In this document: positions 5,114 through 6,403 of the stretch, in pieces
Layout: each line of letters begins with the position of its first letter
Numbering within the stretch: position 1 is the first letter of the stretch
Source: Planctomycetota bacterium
GTDB taxonomy: Bacteria > Planctomycetota > Phycisphaerae > Phycisphaerales > SM1A02
DNA: 6,403 bases
Assembly (NCBI GenBank): GCA_027295435.1
Contig: JAPUKX010000322.1
Location: 1-6,403, forward strand
Reading direction: 5' to 3'
The notes under the pieces: generated by a model
The model's database searches: none
What the model saw: only the letters and a program-made list of their open reading frames with translations
Told to the model about the DNA's origin: nothing
Position numbers and translations under genes: made by a program

Positions 5114-6403
5114 ATGCAGCGGCTGCCATTCGATCCCGACCAGGTTGCCGGTCCTGAAGCCGAGGCCCAGCCGAGCCCTCGCCGACCCCAAGGCGGCCGC
5201 CGGCCTTTCGACGCCGAGCACCTGACCGTCAGCCAGGTGGCCGAGCTGATCAAATCCACATTCCAGCAGCACGTCCAGTCGCCGCTACGAGTGATCGGCC
5301 AGGTCAGCAACCTCAGCTGCTCCAACCACTGGTACTTTTCGCTCAAAGACGAAGCGGCGGTGTTGAATTGTGTGGCCTGGGCGTCATCGGCCAAGAGCTT
5401 CGGCTTCGTTCCCGCGGAAGGTGATGAAGTGATTGCCGTGGGCCACCTGAGCCACTATGCGCCCCAGGGTCGCACGCAATTGTACGTCAAGCAGCTCAAG
5501 GGGGTGGGTGCCGGGGCGCTTGAGCTTCGGTTTCGCGCGATGTGCGAGGAGCTTCGCCGCCTGGGGTATTTCGATGAGGCTCGAAAGAGGCCGCTCCCGG
5601 TTTTCCCCCAGCGTATCGCGGTGATTACCTCGGCAAGCTCGGCGGCTTGGCGCGACGTAATGGCGACCGCCGCCCAGCGTTGCAGGGCGGTGAGGCTGCT
5701 GCTGGTCGACGTTCGGGTGCAGGGCGAAGGGGCCGCCGAGCAGGTGGCCGGCGCAATCCGCCGGATCGATCGGCAGCGAACGCGGCTCGGCGTGGATGTG
5801 ATCCTGGTCACGCGCGGGGGTGGATCGGCTGAGGATCTGTGGACGTTCAACGAGCGGGTGGTCGCAGATGCGGTATTCAAGTGCACCGTCCCTGTGGTGG
5901 CGGCCATCGGGCACGAATCGGACACAACCGTGATCGAGCTGGTGGCGGATTGCCGGGCGGCCACGCCTACCCAGGCGGTGATGCGGCTGGTTCCCGCCGC
6001 CTCGCAACTGCACGAGCAGGTCAGCCACCTTCAACAGCGGCTCGGGTTTCTCCTGAAGCGCCTCATCGAGCGCCAGCGGCACCGTTTTGACGCCGTCGCC
6101 CGCTTTGAGCTGTTCCGAGATCCCGGCTCCCGGCTCAGGCAGGCCCGAGAGATCATCGACGGCCGGCATCGCGATCTCCGACACAGTCTCCAGGCGTGTA
6201 TTGCTCGCCGGCAGCTGCGATTCGAACGCCTGGCCGGGCGACTTTACCGGCTGCGGCCGGAAGCGTTAGCTTCGCGGCGTCGGGAGCACCTGGCCGTGTT
6301 GCATGATCGTATCGGTCGCGCCCTGCGGCGGCGGGTGGATCAACGGAACGCACTTCTTATGCATCGTCGCCGACTCGGCCGAGCTGTGGCGATGAACCTG
6401 CGA
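5114..6403 (+). CDS. xseA: Exodeoxyribonuclease VII large subunit, 3' end cut by window edge
   Basis: XseA is the catalytic subunit of exonuclease VII, which with several XseB subunits degrades single-stranded DNA from both ends to oligonucleotides in mismatch repair and recombination. The visible 430 residues run open to the window end. After a 36-residue proline/arginine-rich leader, the N-terminal OB fold spans about 37-135 (LTVSQVAELIK, VIGQVSNLSCSNHWYFSLKD). The catalytic domain begins at RIAVITSASSAAWRDV (167-182) and includes VDVRVQGEGAA (198-208), VTRGGGSAEDLWTFNERVV (232-250) and AAIGHESDTTV (263-273). Candidate catalytic residues Asp181, Arg234, His267 and Asp270 are present. From about 295 onward the chain is Arg/Leu/Gln-rich and helical, fitting the long coiled coil that carries XseB. 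The ATG at 5114 is the only plausible start before the OB fold. xseB is not in the window and may lie downstream. Divergent from recG. Confidence 0.95.
   Translation, partial: MQRLPFDPDQVAGPEAEAQPSPRRPQGGRRPFDAEHLTVSQVAELIKSTFQQHVQSPLRVIGQVSNLSCSNHWYFSLKDEAAVLNCVAWASSAKSFGFVPAEGDEVIAVGHLSHYAPQGRTQLYVKQLKGVGAGALELRFRAMCEELRRLGYFDEARKRPLPVFPQRIAVITSASSAAWRDVMATAAQRCRAVRLLLVDVRVQGEGAAEQVAGAIRRIDRQRTRLGVDVILVTRGGGSAEDLWTFNERVVADAVFKCTVPVVAAIGHESDTTVIELVADCRAATPTQAVMRLVPAASQLHEQVSHLQQRLGFLLKRLIERQRHRFDAVARFELFRDPGSRLRQAREIIDGRHRDLRHSLQACIARRQLRFERLAGRLYRLRPEALASRRREHLAVLHDRIGRALRRRVDQRNALLMHRRRLGRAVAMNLR

Noticed and set aside
5074..5394. N-terminal 107-codon extension of the recG frame
   Set aside because: It lies antisense to the xseA OB-fold region, is rich in Trp, Ser and Arg with no RecG resemblance, and the family N terminus begins near the ATG at 5073.
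5384..6184. 266-residue minus-strand open frame
   Set aside because: It is opposite the XseA catalytic domain, whose motifs are unmistakable. The antisense product has no recognisable motif and a composition typical of GC-rich shadow frames.

Overview
The window is compact, GC-rich bacterial chromosome (roughly 60% G+C by eye). It holds four housekeeping genes, two of them cut by the window edges. Gene order is ffh (minus, 3' part missing), polX (minus), recG (minus), then a divergent xseA (plus, 3' part missing). All four are identified from family motifs read in the translations. Several protein features resemble planctomycete/Phycisphaerae homologues as I remember them: the Ffh strings DLQRPAAVEQL and SKFDSDARGG, an XseA beginning with RLPFDP, and a near absence of Shine-Dalgarno sequences. 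The lineage is therefore a tentative inference, not a demonstrated assignment.

Layout. Positions 1-818 (minus) encode the N and most of the G domain of the SRP GTPase Ffh. Positions 819-1068 are a 250-bp spacer with a 43-nt dyad just upstream of the ffh start, a 12-bp perfect palindrome, an extended -10-like promoter candidate and an 8-bp GC hairpin just past the polX stop. Positions 1069-2817 (minus) encode a full-length bacterial family X DNA polymerase with a C-terminal PHP nuclease domain. Positions 2818-2958 are a spacer with a GC hairpin and a tract of degenerate heptamers (AACCCCT on plus, AGGGGTT on the coding strand) that begins 2 bp after the recG stop codon and has strong G-quadruplex potential. 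Positions 2959-5073 (minus) encode a complete RecG helicase. Positions 5074-5113 are a 40-bp divergent spacer. Positions 5114-6403 (plus) encode most of the exodeoxyribonuclease VII large subunit.

How they fit together. Three of the four genes act in DNA repair and recombination: PolX in gap filling and end processing, RecG in fork and branch remodelling, and Exo VII in single-strand degradation. ffh belongs to membrane protein targeting. recG and polX are co-oriented and could be co-transcribed through the heptamer tract. recG and xseA start only 40 bp apart and must share a control region. I see no mobile element, CRISPR array, tRNA, rRNA or defence system. The unusual content is in the spacers: the heptamer/G-quadruplex tract and the ffh leader dyad.
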